A DNA stretch of 64,000 nt from Massilia sp. Leaf139. Lineage in GTDB: Bacteria > Pseudomonadota > Gammaproteobacteria > Burkholderiales > Burkholderiaceae_D. Of this stretch, positions 63,994-64,000 are shown piece by piece. Made by a program: the position numbers and the translations under genes. Below the pieces are notes generated by a model that worked only from the letters and a program-made list of their open reading frames with translations, made no database searches and had not been told where the DNA came from. The stretch lies in NCBI RefSeq assembly GCF_001424165.1, contig NZ_LMOJ01000025.1, positions 681,226 to 745,225 on the forward strand, in the 5' to 3' direction. How positions within the stretch are numbered: the stretch's first letter is position 1; every line of letters begins with the position of its first letter.

Positions 63994-64000
63994 GATTGCA
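63921..64000 (+). mobile_element. left end of an IS3-family element (partial)
   Basis: The stretch from about 63921 (TAGACACTCCTGAGCC) to the transposase start has the layout of an IS3-type left end: terminal repeat, then a short leader with AAGGAG before the ATG. The exact boundary cannot be fixed without the right end, which lies outside the window. Confidence 0.6.
63962..64000 (+). CDS. IS3-family transposase OrfA (partial)
   Basis: The first 13 codons, MSGKRYTEEFKIA, match the N-terminus of IS3-family OrfA, whose HTH follows. AAGGAG precedes the ATG. Truncated by the end of the window. Confidence 0.75.
   Translation, partial: MSGKRYTEEFKIA

Overview
The window is a contiguous piece of a high-GC beta-proteobacterial chromosome, most likely Oxalobacteraceae and probably Massilia/Telluria-like. 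That identification is an inference from the gene order rpsU - yqeY - dnaG - rpoD - tRNA-Ile2, the protein sequences and the short hairpin repeats between core genes; no search was run. It falls into two parts: an ordinary core segment (1 to about 16.8 kb) and a genomic island that starts just after a tRNA gene and continues past the right edge.

Core segment (1-16,792): a PAS-PAS-GGDEF-EAL signalling protein, two endonuclease/exonuclease/phosphatase-fold proteins, YbaK-type deacylase, PlsY, a FrnE-like DsbA protein, TsaD, a DAHP synthase, YbiB, a HI0933-family flavoprotein, then rpsU, yqeY, dnaG and rpoD, ending in tRNA-Ile2(CAT). Intergenic spaces here carry small GC-rich hairpin repeats and one long imperfect palindrome.

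Island, left part (16,793-25,591): base composition becomes visibly less GC-rich and genes become sparse. It holds an unrecognised 229-aa protein, an HNH-nuclease protein, about 3 kb of repeat-dominated DNA, a 74-aa mobile-element protein, a winged-helix replication-relaxation-like protein, two unrecognised proteins and a single-domain response regulator. The repeats are a heptamer VNTR, an array of two alternating 119/98-bp unit types, and three modules in which a 16-bp palindrome is bracketed by a short direct repeat.

Island, copper/silver block (25,592-49,686): a CusCBA-type tripartite efflux operon, CopA ATPase with CueR and CopZ, a Cys-repeat exported protein, a His/Met-repeat protein coupled to an outer-membrane factor, a multicopper oxidase, a CusF-like protein, two DUF305 proteins, CopC-CopD, a Csp-type copper-storage protein, a second Cu-ATPase with YHS and metal-binding domains, and an ATP-grasp-like protein. 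Three promoters with a 19-bp spacer and a CueR-type dyad can be read directly, so one CueR probably drives much of the block. Together the genes would export cuprous ion from cytoplasm and periplasm, oxidise it, buffer it and store it.

Island, zinc/cadmium/cobalt block (49,745-59,467): an H-NS-family protein, CzcABC with a CzcI-like protein, and a CadA/ZntA-type ATPase divergent from a CadR/PbrR-type regulator with a perfect dyad between them. The right end (59,479-64,000) holds a TIR-domain protein, a tiny NPNN-repeat protein behind a perfect palindrome, an unrecognised 388-aa protein, and a primase-like replication gene whose 5' end appears cut by an IS3-family element running off the window.
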